64,000 nucleotides of DNA from Bacteroidota bacterium (GCA_009773165.1 WOUZ01000013.1:1-64000), one strand, 5' to 3'. Numbered from the stretch's first letter, positions 34,457-44,357 are shown. Notes: generated by a model from the letters alone, not told the origin. Numbers and translations: made by a program.

Positions 34457-35713
34457 TTAACCTCTCGTAAGCCATTTATACAAGGGTATTATCTCAATAT
34501 TTGCAGGTAATTCAATTGCGTAATTCTCCTGTTCAAAAGTGATTATGCTACCATGTGAAATATTAAACTGTTGCATTGCTTCTTTCAGTCCGTTTATTTC
34601 ACGTTTGATATTCACTTCTTTTAATTCATAAGTAACTTGTATGGCTTCCACAACAGTGAGGTTTTCTGTTACCAAAAAATCACATTCATATTTACCGGCA
34701 TGATAAAAAACATCTTTGTTACGGCGTTTTAACTCAATGAAAACGGCATTTTCCATCAGTCTGCCTGAATTTTCTGAAAATCGGAAACCTATTCTTATTG
34801 CAACAGCATTATCAATTGTATAGACCTTTCGTGAATTCATGATCTGTTTTTTAACCGAGTAATCAAATTTTCTCAGGTAAAAAAACAGATAGCTCGACTC
34901 GTAATAATGCAGATAGTCTTTCACAGAACTAACACTTTTTATACCCGATATGCTTTGTAAAGTAGCATACGAAAAAATTTTCCCGATATTTGAGGCTAAG
35001 TAAAGTGCAATCTGTCTGACTTCGGCTACTGAAGTGATCCGATAACGGGCCACAATATCCCGATAAAGAATATCCTGAAACCAGCTGTTTATCAGTTCAA
35101 TATCATTTTCTTTGAGTATAAGCGGAAAGCCGCCTTGTGAAAGATAGGTGTTCATATCGTTTTTCAGTAGCGACAACTGACGCACTGAAAGTTTCTGCAT
35201 GTCGTATGACCTACCCGAGAACCTCATAAACTCTGCAAACGAAAATGGAAATAATTCCAACACCTTTGTCCGGCCTGTAAGAGAAGTGGATATTTCGGAA
35301 CTCAGCAAGCGGGCGTTCGAACCGGTTACATAAACCTTTCGCCCCTGTTCGTACATCCTGTTTACAAACTTCTCCCAACCATCAACCAATTGAATTTCGT
35401 CAAAAAAGAAGACCGGTTCTTTACGATATAATTCTAAATGAATGGCATACAGATCGCTCAAAACGCCTATTTCAGCTGTAATTCGCTCGTCATCAAAATT
35501 TAAATAACAAAATTCACTCTCCTGCAATTCAAGGCGATTCTTAATGATGGAAAGTAAGGATGATTTACCACAGCGCCTTACACCAGATATTACGACCACC
35601 TGATTTGTTGTAAGAAATTTGTCTAACATAACATCTCGCTCAATCAGACCAGCCCTGCTGGAAAAGAGTTCCTTCTGATCAATGACAATGTTTTGTAATA
35701 CTTGTTTATCCAT
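34457..35713 (-). CDS. AAA_14/DUF4143 ATPase
   Basis: The 418-residue protein has a P-loop ATPase domain with GVRRCGKSS (44-52), Walker B FFFDEIQ (about 101-107) and the sensor VTGSNARLL, typical of AAA_14. Its C-terminal half is DUF4143, with a PD-(D/E)XK-like fold (ENAVFIELKRRN, KYECDFLV, VEAIQVTYEL). The family is common in accessory DNA of Bacteroidota and archaea; its function is unknown. It has its own promoter and lies next to a repeat-rich gap, which fits an acquired gene. Confidence 0.9.
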   Translation of the reverse strand: MDKQVLQNIVIDQKELFSSRAGLIERDVMLDKFLTTNQVVVISGVRRCGKSSLLSIIKNRLELQESEFCYLNFDDERITAEIGVLSDLYAIHLELYRKEPVFFFDEIQLVDGWEKFVNRMYEQGRKVYVTGSNARLLSSEISTSLTGRTKVLELFPFSFAEFMRFSGRSYDMQKLSVRQLSLLKNDMNTYLSQGGFPLILKENDIELINSWFQDILYRDIVARYRITSVAEVRQIALYLASNIGKIFSYATLQSISGIKSVSSVKDYLHYYESSYLFFYLRKFDYSVKKQIMNSRKVYTIDNAVAIRIGFRFSENSGRLMENAVFIELKRRNKDVFYHAGKYECDFLVTENLTVVEAIQVTYELKEVNIKREINGLKEAMQQFNISHGSIITFEQENYAIELPANIEIIPLYKWLTRG

Positions 35714-35729
35714 TAGATCTCGTTTATTG

Positions 35730-35759
35730 CAAAGATATAAAATGTTCTTTTATAACAAA
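35730..35759 (-). promoter_or_regulatory. Promoter of the AAA_14 ATPase
   Basis: The minus strand has TTTG (35759-35756), 18 bases, then TATCTTTG (35737-35730). The leader is short, about 10 bases. Two direct ATGTTCTTT words flank the -33 region (35742 and 35775 areas), of unknown meaning. Confidence 0.75.
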
Positions 35760-35851
35760 CAATAGTATACAAATATGTTCTTTCACAGAGAATAATAGTA
35801 GCTGATAGTGTTAGAAGAACACCACAACTACAAAAGCTGCTGTGATTTTTG

Positions 35852-35859
35852 TACTTTTG
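35852..35859 (+). promoter_or_regulatory. -7 element at the SMR start codon
   Basis: TACTTTTG ends only five bases before the ATG at 35864. If used, transcription would begin at or inside the start codon, giving a leaderless message. No guanidine (ykkC) riboswitch is visible upstream. Confidence 0.5.
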
Positions 35860-35863
35860 CGTT

Positions 35864-36190
35864 ATGAACTGGTTTTTACTCATTATTGCAGGTTTATTCG
35901 AGGTGGCTTTTGCCAGTTGCCTTGCTAAAGCGAGGGCGACTCAAGCTCCTGAATCTTATTGGTGGCTGGGAGGTTTTTTGCTCAGTCTCACCATCAGCAT
36001 GTTATTGCTTTACAAGGCCAGTCAGAGTCTTCCAATCGACACAGCTTATGCCGTTTGGACGGGAATAGGAGCTGTCGGCACGGTACTAATGGGGATTTTC
36101 TTTTTTCATGAACCCATGGGATTTTGGCGTTTGTTCTTTATCAGCACGCTCATTGCCTCCATTGTTGGTTTGAAGGTGGTAACAGGTTGA
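35864..36190 (+). CDS. gdx: SugE/Gdx-type SMR exporter
   Basis: The 108-residue protein has four membrane helices and the essential glutamate E13 (AGLFEVAFA). The TAYAVWTGIGAVGT segment (about 64-77) is the signature of the SugE/Gdx branch, which exports guanidinium in exchange for protons; EmrE-type multidrug pumps differ here. I use the ATG at 35864; the upstream TTG adds five residues only. It stands alone, with the lipoprotein gene following on the same strand after 74 bases. Confidence 0.88.
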   Translation: MNWFLLIIAGLFEVAFASCLAKARATQAPESYWWLGGFLLSLTISMLLLYKASQSLPIDTAYAVWTGIGAVGTVLMGIFFFHEPMGFWRLFFISTLIASIVGLKVVTG

Positions 36191-36264
36191 TTATTATCCC
36201 TTTCGTTTCTCTTTTTTCATGGCATAGAAATTGCAGTTTTTGTGTGAACATAAATTTTAAAGTG

Positions 36265-36657
36265 ATGAAAAAGTGGATCTTGTTAATAGCTGTAGCCAGC
36301 AGTTTAGTGGCCTGCGCTCCCCAAAAATCGCTGCAAAATGTACAGAAACAGGAGGCTATTGTCATTGCTGATGACAGCTTGCAGCATGAAATTATCATCA
36401 TCGATCCCGATTTCGAACGTTGGTACCTAAGCAGATACAATCAGGCGATGGATCGTAGTGATTCGTACTACCAATCGATGAACAGGATAGGGGCACTCAA
36501 ATGGAATCAGTATTACAACACTGGAAAATATTTCCGTATCATTTCCAACTACCTCGATTATCAGCCCGGAATTGATTATGGACTAGAGGTCAACCGCAAG
36601 CTTTACTGGTATTTCAAATATATCGAAGAGCAGTTCAGAGTTCCGCTGTTACGTTAG
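36265..36657 (+). CDS. DUF6146-like lipoprotein
   Basis: The 130-residue protein has a lipoprotein signal with the lipobox LVAC (cysteine at residue 17 or so) and a mature part rich in aromatic residues (RWYLSRYNQAMDRS, YYNTGKYFRIISNYLDY, LYWYFKYIEEQF). I recognise it as the conserved Bacteroidota lipoprotein family DUF6146, of unknown function. I start at ATG 36265; the longer frame has no signal. Its 3' end overlaps the convergent CPBP gene by 23 bases. Confidence 0.78.
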   Translation: MKKWILLIAVASSLVACAPQKSLQNVQKQEAIVIADDSLQHEIIIIDPDFERWYLSRYNQAMDRSDSYYQSMNRIGALKWNQYYNTGKYFRIISNYLDYQPGIDYGLEVNRKLYWYFKYIEEQFRVPLLR

Positions 36658-37426
36658 CTTTCATCCAAAACGTATGCCTAGAAACGGCAAGTTTTTCCTG
36701 TTTCTTTCTCTTATAATAGAGCGTCCCTATAATGATAAAAGCAATTGTTGAAGCCCTGAACACATTGGAAAGCAGTGGTCCAAAAGCATTATCACCTGCC
36801 TCAAAAAGCATCCAGTAAAGATTCATGAACAGGTGCAACCAAATTGAAACCCAGAGGTTAAAATCCCATTCGGCGTATGTCCAGGCAAATAATGCTGCAC
36901 CAAGCAAGGTTGTAATAAAAATTCCGGTCATTGTGGATGGGTCGTCGCTTTGATACAGGTGCAACGAAGCAAAAAGGGCAGCGCCGAGCAAAATTGAAGG
37001 TATGAAACCCAAACGGGTATAACGGAAAAGCAATCCAAAAAAGAACCCTCGGAAGAATAATTCTTCAAAAAATGCAGCGAACACAGCACCTTGTGCGATT
37101 TTTCCCGTTGTGATTTCGGTGTTGAAATAGTAAAGCAATGCATAGCCAACCAGCATGGGTAAGGTAAAAACGAAGGCTGTAATGAGGGCCTTTAAAAAGT
37201 TTCCATTCAGACCCAGGCTCTCAAAGAAATTTTTCCGGTGAAGCAACAACGTGCCCACATAAAGAGGGAGTCCCACAAGTATGTATGCCAGCAAATAAGC
37301 GCTGATACGTTCGTCCCACCAGGCTGCGAAGGTTTTAAAAAGAAAAGTGAAAGCCCATTTATTGAAGAAGTAATAGGCAATAAATGAAGCTGTTACGATA
37401 ATAATATTTTTCTTATCCTGATTCAT
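36635..37426 (-). CDS. CPBP-family intramembrane protease
   Basis: The 263-residue protein has about eight membrane segments and the CPBP/Rce1-like motifs: FEELFFRG (the EExxxR glutamates), then FASLHL and WLHLFMNLYW with the metal-binding histidines. Members are membrane glutamic proteases involved in processing or self-immunity; the substrate is unknown. It is preceded by TATATTTG at 37456-37463. The convergent overlap with the lipoprotein gene may cause transcriptional interference. Confidence 0.85.
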   Translation of the reverse strand: MNQDKKNIIIVTASFIAYYFFNKWAFTFLFKTFAAWWDERISAYLLAYILVGLPLYVGTLLLHRKNFFESLGLNGNFLKALITAFVFTLPMLVGYALLYYFNTEITTGKIAQGAVFAAFFEELFFRGFFFGLLFRYTRLGFIPSILLGAALFASLHLYQSDDPSTMTGIFITTLLGAALFAWTYAEWDFNLWVSIWLHLFMNLYWMLFEAGDNAFGPLLSNVFRASTIAFIIIGTLYYKRKKQEKLAVSRHTFWMKANVTAEL

Positions 37427-37455
37427 TACAGTTCTTTTCGTATGACATAATCAGG

Positions 37456-37463
37456 CAAATATA
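37456..37463 (-). promoter_or_regulatory. -7 element before the CPBP gene
   Basis: The minus strand reads TATATTTG. A CAAA box lies too far upstream to be a standard -33 element. The leader is about 25 bases. Confidence 0.5.
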
Positions 37464-37672
37464 AATGCATTTATTTTTTGATACCTTATAGCAAAGTAAA
37501 AATAATGGAAGAGATCCCTATAAAATCAGAGATCAGGTAAAATGGCAACTTATTTCAACAGGAACTATTTAATGATCCAAAACTTTTTTTTGTTTTATCA
37601 GGATTTGTAGCTGTACTTACGAAAATAGAAAAAGTAAAGAATTGGAATATTTTGAAAATGAATTGAGTATTC

Positions 37673-38932
37673 TTAAAGCACATTCAGGCGGTTAGCATCC
37701 AGCTTAAGAAACGCAAAAAGCATGATTGTAAAAGCCCATAGACTTGATCCTCCATAACTTACAAATGGCAAAGGAATTCCTATCACAGGGGCAAGACCTA
37801 TTGTCATGGCAATATTTATGGCAAAATGAAAGAATAAAACAGATACAACAGAATACCCATACACCCTTGAGAAGGTTGATCGTTGTCGTTCAGCCATACG
37901 AATGAGACGCATAAAAAGCATCATATAAAGGCCAATCAGGACGGTAGTACCCAGAAAGCCCCATTCTTCGCCCACGGTGCAGAAGATAAAATCGGTACTC
38001 TGTTCCGGCACGAAATTAAATTTTGTTTGCGTTCCCTGCAGGAATCCTTTTCCGGCAAAACCTCCCGACCCGATAGCTATTTTCGACTGATGCACATTGT
38101 AACCAGCACCTCTTAAATCCTCATCCAAACCAAGCAACACATTGATTCGGGAGCGCTGATGCGGCTCGAGAACGCTGTCGAAAACGAATCCGACACTTAC
38201 CACAAAGAGCGAAGCGACAGCAAAAACAGCCAATAAGCGCATGATCACCTGAATGTTTCTGCGGGTGAAAAAGAGTGACAAAGCCAGTAAAACTGCAATC
38301 CCTATAATAACATACAGCGGGCTAAAATAGAGGGTAAGAATAAATAAAACAACTGCAATTAATCCCAGGATTAGGGGGATAGGAGAAAGACCTTCGCGAA
38401 AAAGCACAAGGACAAAAGCACTGAAAACCAAAGCAGATCCTGTGTCGTACTGCATCAAAATCAATATTGCAGGCAATACGATGATGCCGATACTGATAAT
38501 TTTTGTGCGTGTTTGGCTGATATAAGTGTCCAGACGGTTCAAGAAGGCAGCAAGCGCCAGTCCGGTGCTGAATTTAGCAAACTCGGCAGGTTGCAGTTTA
38601 AAGTCTCCTATCTGAAACCATGATTTACTTCCGGCGATGGTACTTCCAAAAAGCAAGACAGCCACCAACATACCAATGGTAACAAGGTAAATGATGAAAG
38701 CGAAACCATTAAAGAAACGGGTATCCGTGAGCATCACAAACAGTCCGAGTACCAATGCCAGGCCTATCCACAAGAGCTGTTTCCCGTAGCGTTGCGAGAT
38801 ATCAAAAATACTCTTATGCTCCTCGTTATAGACTGCAGCATAGATGCTAAGCCATCCGATGAGTGTCAGGGCAAGGTACAGCAGCACTACCGGCAGTTCT
38901 ATCTGTGTAAATATGCTTTTGTTTTCTCTCAT
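37673..38932 (-). CDS. rodA: Rod-shape SEDS protein RodA
   Basis: RodA is the glycan polymerase of the elongation machinery. The 419 residues form about ten membrane helices; SEDS blocks include STGLALAAFLNR (about 126-137), QYDTGSALVF (about 160-169), GSGGFAGKGFLQGTQT and FVPEQSTDFIFCTVGEEWG, and the late VIGIPLPFVSYGGSS. It overlaps the end of mrdA by four bases, so the pair is coupled. A gap of 246 bases downstream holds no gene. Confidence 0.95.
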   Translation of the reverse strand: MRENKSIFTQIELPVVLLYLALTLIGWLSIYAAVYNEEHKSIFDISQRYGKQLLWIGLALVLGLFVMLTDTRFFNGFAFIIYLVTIGMLVAVLLFGSTIAGSKSWFQIGDFKLQPAEFAKFSTGLALAAFLNRLDTYISQTRTKIISIGIIVLPAILILMQYDTGSALVFSAFVLVLFREGLSPIPLILGLIAVVLFILTLYFSPLYVIIGIAVLLALSLFFTRRNIQVIMRLLAVFAVASLFVVSVGFVFDSVLEPHQRSRINVLLGLDEDLRGAGYNVHQSKIAIGSGGFAGKGFLQGTQTKFNFVPEQSTDFIFCTVGEEWGFLGTTVLIGLYMMLFMRLIRMAERQRSTFSRVYGYSVVSVLFFHFAINIAMTIGLAPVIGIPLPFVSYGGSSLWAFTIMLFAFLKLDANRLNVL

Positions 38933-40752
38933 TGTTCAACAGGATCAGGGAAATTTTCCAATAAGAACTGTTCCATTTCGGGGCGTTTTATCTCCCCTGT
39001 TATGTAAAGCTCCATCATAAGACTGGCAATTGGGGCAGCCCAGGTTGAACCGAAACCTGAATTTTCGACCACAACAGCGATAGCAATTTTTGGTTTGTCG
39101 TAGGGAGCAAAGGCCATGAAAAGTGAGTGATCTTTGCCATGAGGATTTTCGGCAGTGCCTGTTTTTCCTGCTGCCTGAAACTCTTTTATTTTGAAACGAC
39201 GGGCTGTACCGCCGCCACCTTCAAACACATCGAGCATCGCGCTTTTGACAAGGCGGTAGTAGCGTGCATCGATTCCTGTTTCCATTTTTTTTGTGAAATG
39301 CGGCGGCAAACTATCGTTTTCTTCGCCTATACGACGCGCGAGGTGTGGCGGATAATAGTAACCTTCATTACCTATAATAGCAGCCAGATTGGCAAGTTGA
39401 AGCGGGGTAACGAGAATTTCTCCTTGTCCGATACTGAGCGACCTTACTGTCATGGCATTCCAGCTGCCATTATAGACCTTGTCGTAGAAATCGCGTGAAG
39501 GAATATTTCCAGCAACCTCGAAAGGGATGTCGGTCTTAAAACGATGCCCCAGCCCGAAGTCAAGCATTTTCTGATGCCAGTATTCCAGCGCTTTTTTTTG
39601 ACCATGCAGTGATGGGTTGGTAAGAATACTACGAAACGTGTTCCAGAAGAAAGGGTTACAGGAATTTTCAATAGCAGGCTGTACCGAGAGGGGTGACACG
39701 TGGCTGTGGGTGCATTTTATGGGAGAACTGCCTTTTCCCTGACAGGAAAAACGGGTGCCCTCGTCGATTGAACCTGTTTGCAGTGCAACAAGAGCGTTTA
39801 TCATTTTAAAGGTAGAACCGGGGGGATAAGTCCCTCCGATAGCCCTGTTGATAAGAGGTTTCATCGGATTGTTAAGCAATTCATTGAAGTTTTTGCCACG
39901 TGCACGGCCAACCAGAAGGTTAGGATCGTAATTCGGACTGCTGATAAGCGCGAGTATCTCGCCTGTTTCGGGGTCAATAGCGACAACACTGCCTGTTTTG
40001 TTAACCATGAGTTTTTCGCCGTATTCCTGCAACCGGGCATCCATACCGAGATAAACGTTTTTGCCTGTAATCGGTAACGTGTCGTAAATACCGTCATGGT
40101 AGCTGCCCTTCTCGCGGTTATGCACGTCGACCATCATAATTTTCATGCCTTTATGACCGCGCAGTGTCTTTTCATAAAACTTCTCAAGGCCTGATTTTCC
40201 TATGTAATCACCCATTTTATATACAGGGTCACGCTCCATGTCGTTGTTGTTCACCTCTCCTACATCGCCTAACACATGGGCAGCGATCGGCCGGGGATAC
40301 TTACGAAGCGTACGGGCCTGGAAGAAAAATCCAGGGTAATTGTAGAGTTTTTCGATGATATAGCCGTAATCTTCTTTAGATATCTGCTCAAGAAAAACAG
40401 AAGGACGATAACGTGAATATTTTCGTGCCGCTTCAAAACGTGTCCTGAACGATTCGATGTCGATCTTAAGCAAACGGCAAAAAGCCAGCGTGTCGGCAAT
40501 GACAGCCTGACGTGGTATCACGAGCAAATCGTAAGCAGCTTCGTTGTAAACCATCAACTCTCCGTTACGGTCGAAAATAGTTCCCCGGGCAGGATATTGG
40601 GTTACAAAACGCAATACGTTATTTTGAGATGAGAGCTTATATGACTGATTGATAACCTGTAAGAAAAACAAGCGTACGATGAAAATGCCTCCAACAATCA
40701 AAATGATGAGGGTAATAATCTGCCGGCGTTCGTTGAATTTCTTTCCCTCCAT
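38929..40752 (-). CDS. mrdA: Penicillin-binding protein 2
   Basis: PBP2 is the transpeptidase for cell elongation, partner of RodA. The 607 residues have one membrane anchor (11-28), the pedestal domain and a transpeptidase domain with STFK (S313), SCN (364-366) and KTG (in AAGKTGTAEN). The length is normal. The usual mreBCD genes are not upstream: a divergent S9 peptidase gene occupies that place. A TACCTTTG element at 40775-40782 drives it. Confidence 0.95.
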   Translation of the reverse strand: MEGKKFNERRQIITLIILIVGGIFIVRLFFLQVINQSYKLSSQNNVLRFVTQYPARGTIFDRNGELMVYNEAAYDLLVIPRQAVIADTLAFCRLLKIDIESFRTRFEAARKYSRYRPSVFLEQISKEDYGYIIEKLYNYPGFFFQARTLRKYPRPIAAHVLGDVGEVNNNDMERDPVYKMGDYIGKSGLEKFYEKTLRGHKGMKIMMVDVHNREKGSYHDGIYDTLPITGKNVYLGMDARLQEYGEKLMVNKTGSVVAIDPETGEILALISSPNYDPNLLVGRARGKNFNELLNNPMKPLINRAIGGTYPPGSTFKMINALVALQTGSIDEGTRFSCQGKGSSPIKCTHSHVSPLSVQPAIENSCNPFFWNTFRSILTNPSLHGQKKALEYWHQKMLDFGLGHRFKTDIPFEVAGNIPSRDFYDKVYNGSWNAMTVRSLSIGQGEILVTPLQLANLAAIIGNEGYYYPPHLARRIGEENDSLPPHFTKKMETGIDARYYRLVKSAMLDVFEGGGGTARRFKIKEFQAAGKTGTAENPHGKDHSLFMAFAPYDKPKIAIAVVVENSGFGSTWAAPIASLMMELYITGEIKRPEMEQFLLENFPDPVEQ

Positions 40753-40774
40753 GGGTTGGGATTAATTTTGAGTG

Positions 40775-40782
40775 CAAAGGTA
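40775..40782 (-). promoter_or_regulatory. -7 element of mrdA-rodA
   Basis: The minus strand reads TACCTTTG, 23 bases before the mrdA start codon. The -33 region is a poor match. Confidence 0.55.
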
Positions 40783-40954
40783 TAGCTTCCTTGCTTTGAT
40801 GCACATCACCATTAAAAACATATTTCACAATAAAAAAATTGATGTCATTACAATTGTTCCATTAATTTTACGGCGGGACGAGTCAAATGTGCATTTGCTA
40901 TGTTGGCGTAGTGATCTTGTAAATTATTTTCATAACATCTATAAATACTCACAA

Positions 40955-43387
40955 ATGATAAGAAGAGCGGTTTTTTTAACTATTGCCTGTTTTTTGATAA
41001 GTTATGTGTCATTGGCACAAGATTTTAACTATCAGTTACCTCCTCAGGCCATCATCGATTTGGTTGACGCGCCTTCAACACCATCGGTATCAATTGGCAC
41101 AAAAGCAGGTAAAATACTTCTGATGCATAACAGCGAGTTACCTGACATCAGCGATCTTGCCGCGCCTGAGCTGCGTCTGGCCGGCATCAGGATTGACCCT
41201 TTAACTTCAGGACCATCACGTTCCTCCTATTCCATTGGTTTATCATTGATGAACCCTGATGGCACAAATGAGGTGAAGGTTAGTGGGTTACCAAAACAAG
41301 CGCGCATCCGTTCCATAAGCTGGTCACCCGATCAACAACACATTTCTTTTACACATACCGCCGGTAATACTATTGAATTGTGGGTGGTGGAAGTGGCAAC
41401 AGCAACAGCGCGACAACTAAGCGAAGTAGCTATGAATGAAGTGCTTGGAACTGCTTTTGGATGGATGCCTGATAGCCATTCGTTACTTGTTAAAGTTTGC
41501 CCTGATGACAGAGGAAAAGCCCCTTCAGCAAATGAAATACCCAAAGGCCCTTTAGTACAGGAGAATCTTGGCCGCAAAGCAGCTGTTCCAACCTTTCAGG
41601 ATCTGCTGAAAAGCCCTGCTGATGAAGCCTTGTTTGATTATTATGCCACCACAGAACTAAAGCTGATAAAACTCAATGGCAGCGTAAGCCCTGTTGGTAA
41701 AAAGGCTGTTTACGGAAGTTTCAGCGTTTCTCCCGATGGGCAGTATATTCTGGTAACACGTTATCAGAAACCGTATTCATACAATGTGCCATACAATCGT
41801 TTTCCTCAGGTGTTCGAGCTATTGAGCCCCGAAGGAAAGTTAGTTCGTTTGTTGGCCGAAATACCCTTGTCCGACAACCTGCCAAAGGGTTTTGATGCTG
41901 TCCGTACCGGTATGCGGGGAGTTGGATGGCGCTCAGATGCAGCATCCACACTCTTTTGGGTGGAAGCTATTGATGGGGGTGATCCGGCTGCTAAAGCCAC
42001 TTTTCGCGATCAGTTGTATTTTATGAAAGCTCCATTTCAGGGTGAGCCCATTCCTTCGGTTCAACTTAATCTGCGTTTCGGAGGCATTCAATGGGGCAAA
42101 GACGATTATGCCCTTATTACGGAGAATTGGCGCAAAGATCGTCAGACGCGGACATCCTCGTTTCATCCGGGGATTGAAAATGGAAGCCTGACAACAGTTT
42201 TTGAACGTTCGTCGGAAGACCAGTATAATAATCCGGGAAGGTTTCAAACAACCGACAATGCTTCAGGATTTCCTGTACTGCAGTTTGATGCAACTGAAAA
42301 ATCTCTTTTTCTTTTCGGACAAGGGGCATCACCCGAAGGAAATCGGCCTTTCGTGGATTTGTATGAGGTGAAAAGCGGAAAGATCAGCCGTTTATGGCAA
42401 AGTGAGGCCCCTTATTTCGAAAATCCGGTCAAACTTATTGATATAAAAAAGCTTACTGTAATTACACGTCGTGAATCCGTCGAGCAGCAGCCTAACTATT
42501 TTCTGAGAGGCCTGCGCAAGAAGCAGCTCAGCCAGCTCACCTTTTTCCCCGATCCGATGCCGGCACTTAAAGCCATGAAAAGAGAGCTGATTCACTATAA
42601 ACGCAGCGACAGCATCCCCCTTTCAGGAACTTTATACCTTCCCGAAGGTTATAAACCTGGTATGGATGCCCCGCTGCCTACTCTGCTCTGGGCTTATCCC
42701 AACGAATACAAAAGTGCCGATGCAGCAGGGCAGGTGAGTGGTTCACCCTATAGTTTTACCCGTGTTGGAGCAACCTCGCCCATCATGCTGGTAACGCAGG
42801 GATATGCGGTACTTAACGATGCAAGTTTTCCGATTGTTGGTGAAGGGAGCAACGAACCCAATGATAACTTTATTCCGCAATTGGTAGCAAATGCAGAGGC
42901 CGCTATCAATAAACTTGTTGAAATGGGTGTTACTGACAGGGAAAGAGTTGCTGTTTCAGGACATTCATACGGTGCGTTTATGACAGCCAACCTGCTTACG
43001 CATAGTAATTTGTTCGCTGCCGGAGTTGCCCGGAGCGGGGCCTATAACCGCAGTCTTACACCATTTGGGTTTCAGGGTGAAGAGCGTACCTACTGGGAAG
43101 CCTCCGATTTGTATCAAAACATATCACCTTTTATGCATGCTGATAAGATGAAGGGTCCTCTTTTGTTGATTCATGGTGCAGCTGATAATAATTCTGGAAC
43201 GTTCACTATGCAAACAGAGCGCTATTTCGATGCATTACGTGGTTTGGGAGCAACAGCGCGAATGGTGCTGCTGCCAAATGAAAGCCATGGTTACCGCGCC
43301 CGGGAATCGGTTTTGCACATGCATTGGGAGTGGATCAAATGGCTTGACAAGTATGTGAAGAACAAGGAGGTGCAAAAAAAGATGTGA
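40955..43387 (+). CDS. Secreted S9 peptidase, GEP-like
   Basis: I start at ATG 40955, which opens the signal peptide MIRRAVFLTIACFLISYVSLAQ; the frame runs 183 bases upstream without signal-like sequence. The product has 810 residues: propeller (about 100-530) and alpha/beta hydrolase (about 550-800). The triad is S671 (GHSYGAF), D744 (HGAADNNSG) and H778 (ESHGY). The long N-terminal part and NNSGT after the aspartate recall plant and bacterial glutamyl endopeptidases of family S9D. It is divergent from mrdA. It probably digests peptides in the periplasm. Confidence 0.9.
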   Translation: MIRRAVFLTIACFLISYVSLAQDFNYQLPPQAIIDLVDAPSTPSVSIGTKAGKILLMHNSELPDISDLAAPELRLAGIRIDPLTSGPSRSSYSIGLSLMNPDGTNEVKVSGLPKQARIRSISWSPDQQHISFTHTAGNTIELWVVEVATATARQLSEVAMNEVLGTAFGWMPDSHSLLVKVCPDDRGKAPSANEIPKGPLVQENLGRKAAVPTFQDLLKSPADEALFDYYATTELKLIKLNGSVSPVGKKAVYGSFSVSPDGQYILVTRYQKPYSYNVPYNRFPQVFELLSPEGKLVRLLAEIPLSDNLPKGFDAVRTGMRGVGWRSDAASTLFWVEAIDGGDPAAKATFRDQLYFMKAPFQGEPIPSVQLNLRFGGIQWGKDDYALITENWRKDRQTRTSSFHPGIENGSLTTVFERSSEDQYNNPGRFQTTDNASGFPVLQFDATEKSLFLFGQGASPEGNRPFVDLYEVKSGKISRLWQSEAPYFENPVKLIDIKKLTVITRRESVEQQPNYFLRGLRKKQLSQLTFFPDPMPALKAMKRELIHYKRSDSIPLSGTLYLPEGYKPGMDAPLPTLLWAYPNEYKSADAAGQVSGSPYSFTRVGATSPIMLVTQGYAVLNDASFPIVGEGSNEPNDNFIPQLVANAEAAINKLVEMGVTDRERVAVSGHSYGAFMTANLLTHSNLFAAGVARSGAYNRSLTPFGFQGEERTYWEASDLYQNISPFMHADKMKGPLLLIHGAADNNSGTFTMQTERYFDALRGLGATARMVLLPNESHGYRARESVLHMHWEWIKWLDKYVKNKEVQKKM

Positions 43388-43447
43388 GAAACACCTGTTA
43401 AGAACTACAAAGAAAACAACAATGTTCACTCATATTATAGAATTAGA

Positions 43448-43479
43448 TTGCAGCAAAGGTTCCATTTGTTGTAAATTTG
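43448..43479 (+). promoter_or_regulatory. Promoter of the M48 lipoprotein
   Basis: TTG (43448-43450), 21 bases, TAAATTTG (43472-43479). The leader is about 55 bases. Confidence 0.6.
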
Positions 43480-43541
43480 CCATTATATACTTAGGTTTTT
43501 AACTGTTAAAAACAGAAGTGCTAAACCATAATACAGTAAAA

Positions 43542-44357
43542 ATGAAAACGAAAACCATTCTTAAACCTGTCATATTAGTGGCTATATTTATGCTGACAAT
43601 GTTGATTTCGTGCAGCCGTGTGCCAATCACCGGTCGACAACAGCTCAACTTGCTACCATCGTCACAAATGTTAAGTATGAGTTTTCAGCAGTATGATGAT
43701 TTTTTAGAAACAAATAAAATATCAAATGACGCTACACAAACAGCAATGGTTAAGCGAGTTGGCTCAAAGATCCAGCGGGCTGTGGAAGATTACTTTGCTT
43801 CAAAAGGTATGGCACAAGAGCTGAAAGGCTACAGTTGGGAGTTTAATCTTATTGATAATAAAGAGGCCAATGCCTGGTGTATGCCCGGTGGAAAGGTTGT
43901 TTTTTATACCGGTATTTTGCCTATCACTAAAGATGAGACCGGAATGGCAGTTGTGATGGGACACGAAGTAGCCCATGCCATTGCAGAACATGGTAATGAA
44001 CGGATGAGTCAAGGGATGCTCACACAGTTGGGAGGAATGGCATTGGCTGTTGCCATTCAGGAAAAGCCGGAACAAACACAAGCCTTATGGATGACAGCCT
44101 TTGGAGTTGGTAGTCAGGTAGGTGTGATGCTTCCTTTCAGTCGCTTACACGAGAGCGAAGCCGACCGGCTTGGATTGATTTTTATGGCTATGGCCGGATA
44201 TAACCCTCAGCAGGCTGTCAGTTTTTGGCAGCGCATGGCCGAAATGAAGGGCGGTCAGGCGCCACCTGAATTTATCAGCACCCATCCGTCAGATGCCACA
44301 CGTATCGAGCAGATTAAAAAATGGTTGCCTGAAGCTATGACGTATTACTCGAAATAG
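43542..44357 (+). CDS. M48 metallopeptidase lipoprotein
   Basis: The 271-residue protein is a lipoprotein (lipobox LISC, C24) with the M48 zinc motif HEVAH (141-145) and the third ligand region SRLHESEADRLGL. It resembles E. coli LoiP/YcaL and BepA without TPR repeats. It probably degrades misfolded envelope proteins. I start at ATG 43542 because the longer frame adds eight residues before the signal. It is followed after 104 bases by a secreted protein of unknown function. Confidence 0.88.
   Translation: MKTKTILKPVILVAIFMLTMLISCSRVPITGRQQLNLLPSSQMLSMSFQQYDDFLETNKISNDATQTAMVKRVGSKIQRAVEDYFASKGMAQELKGYSWEFNLIDNKEANAWCMPGGKVVFYTGILPITKDETGMAVVMGHEVAHAIAEHGNERMSQGMLTQLGGMALAVAIQEKPEQTQALWMTAFGVGSQVGVMLPFSRLHESEADRLGLIFMAMAGYNPQQAVSFWQRMAEMKGGQAPPEFISTHPSDATRIEQIKKWLPEAMTYYSK

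Noticed and set aside
35714-35863. Guanidine riboswitch before the SMR gene
   Set aside because: No ykkC-type conserved core is visible.
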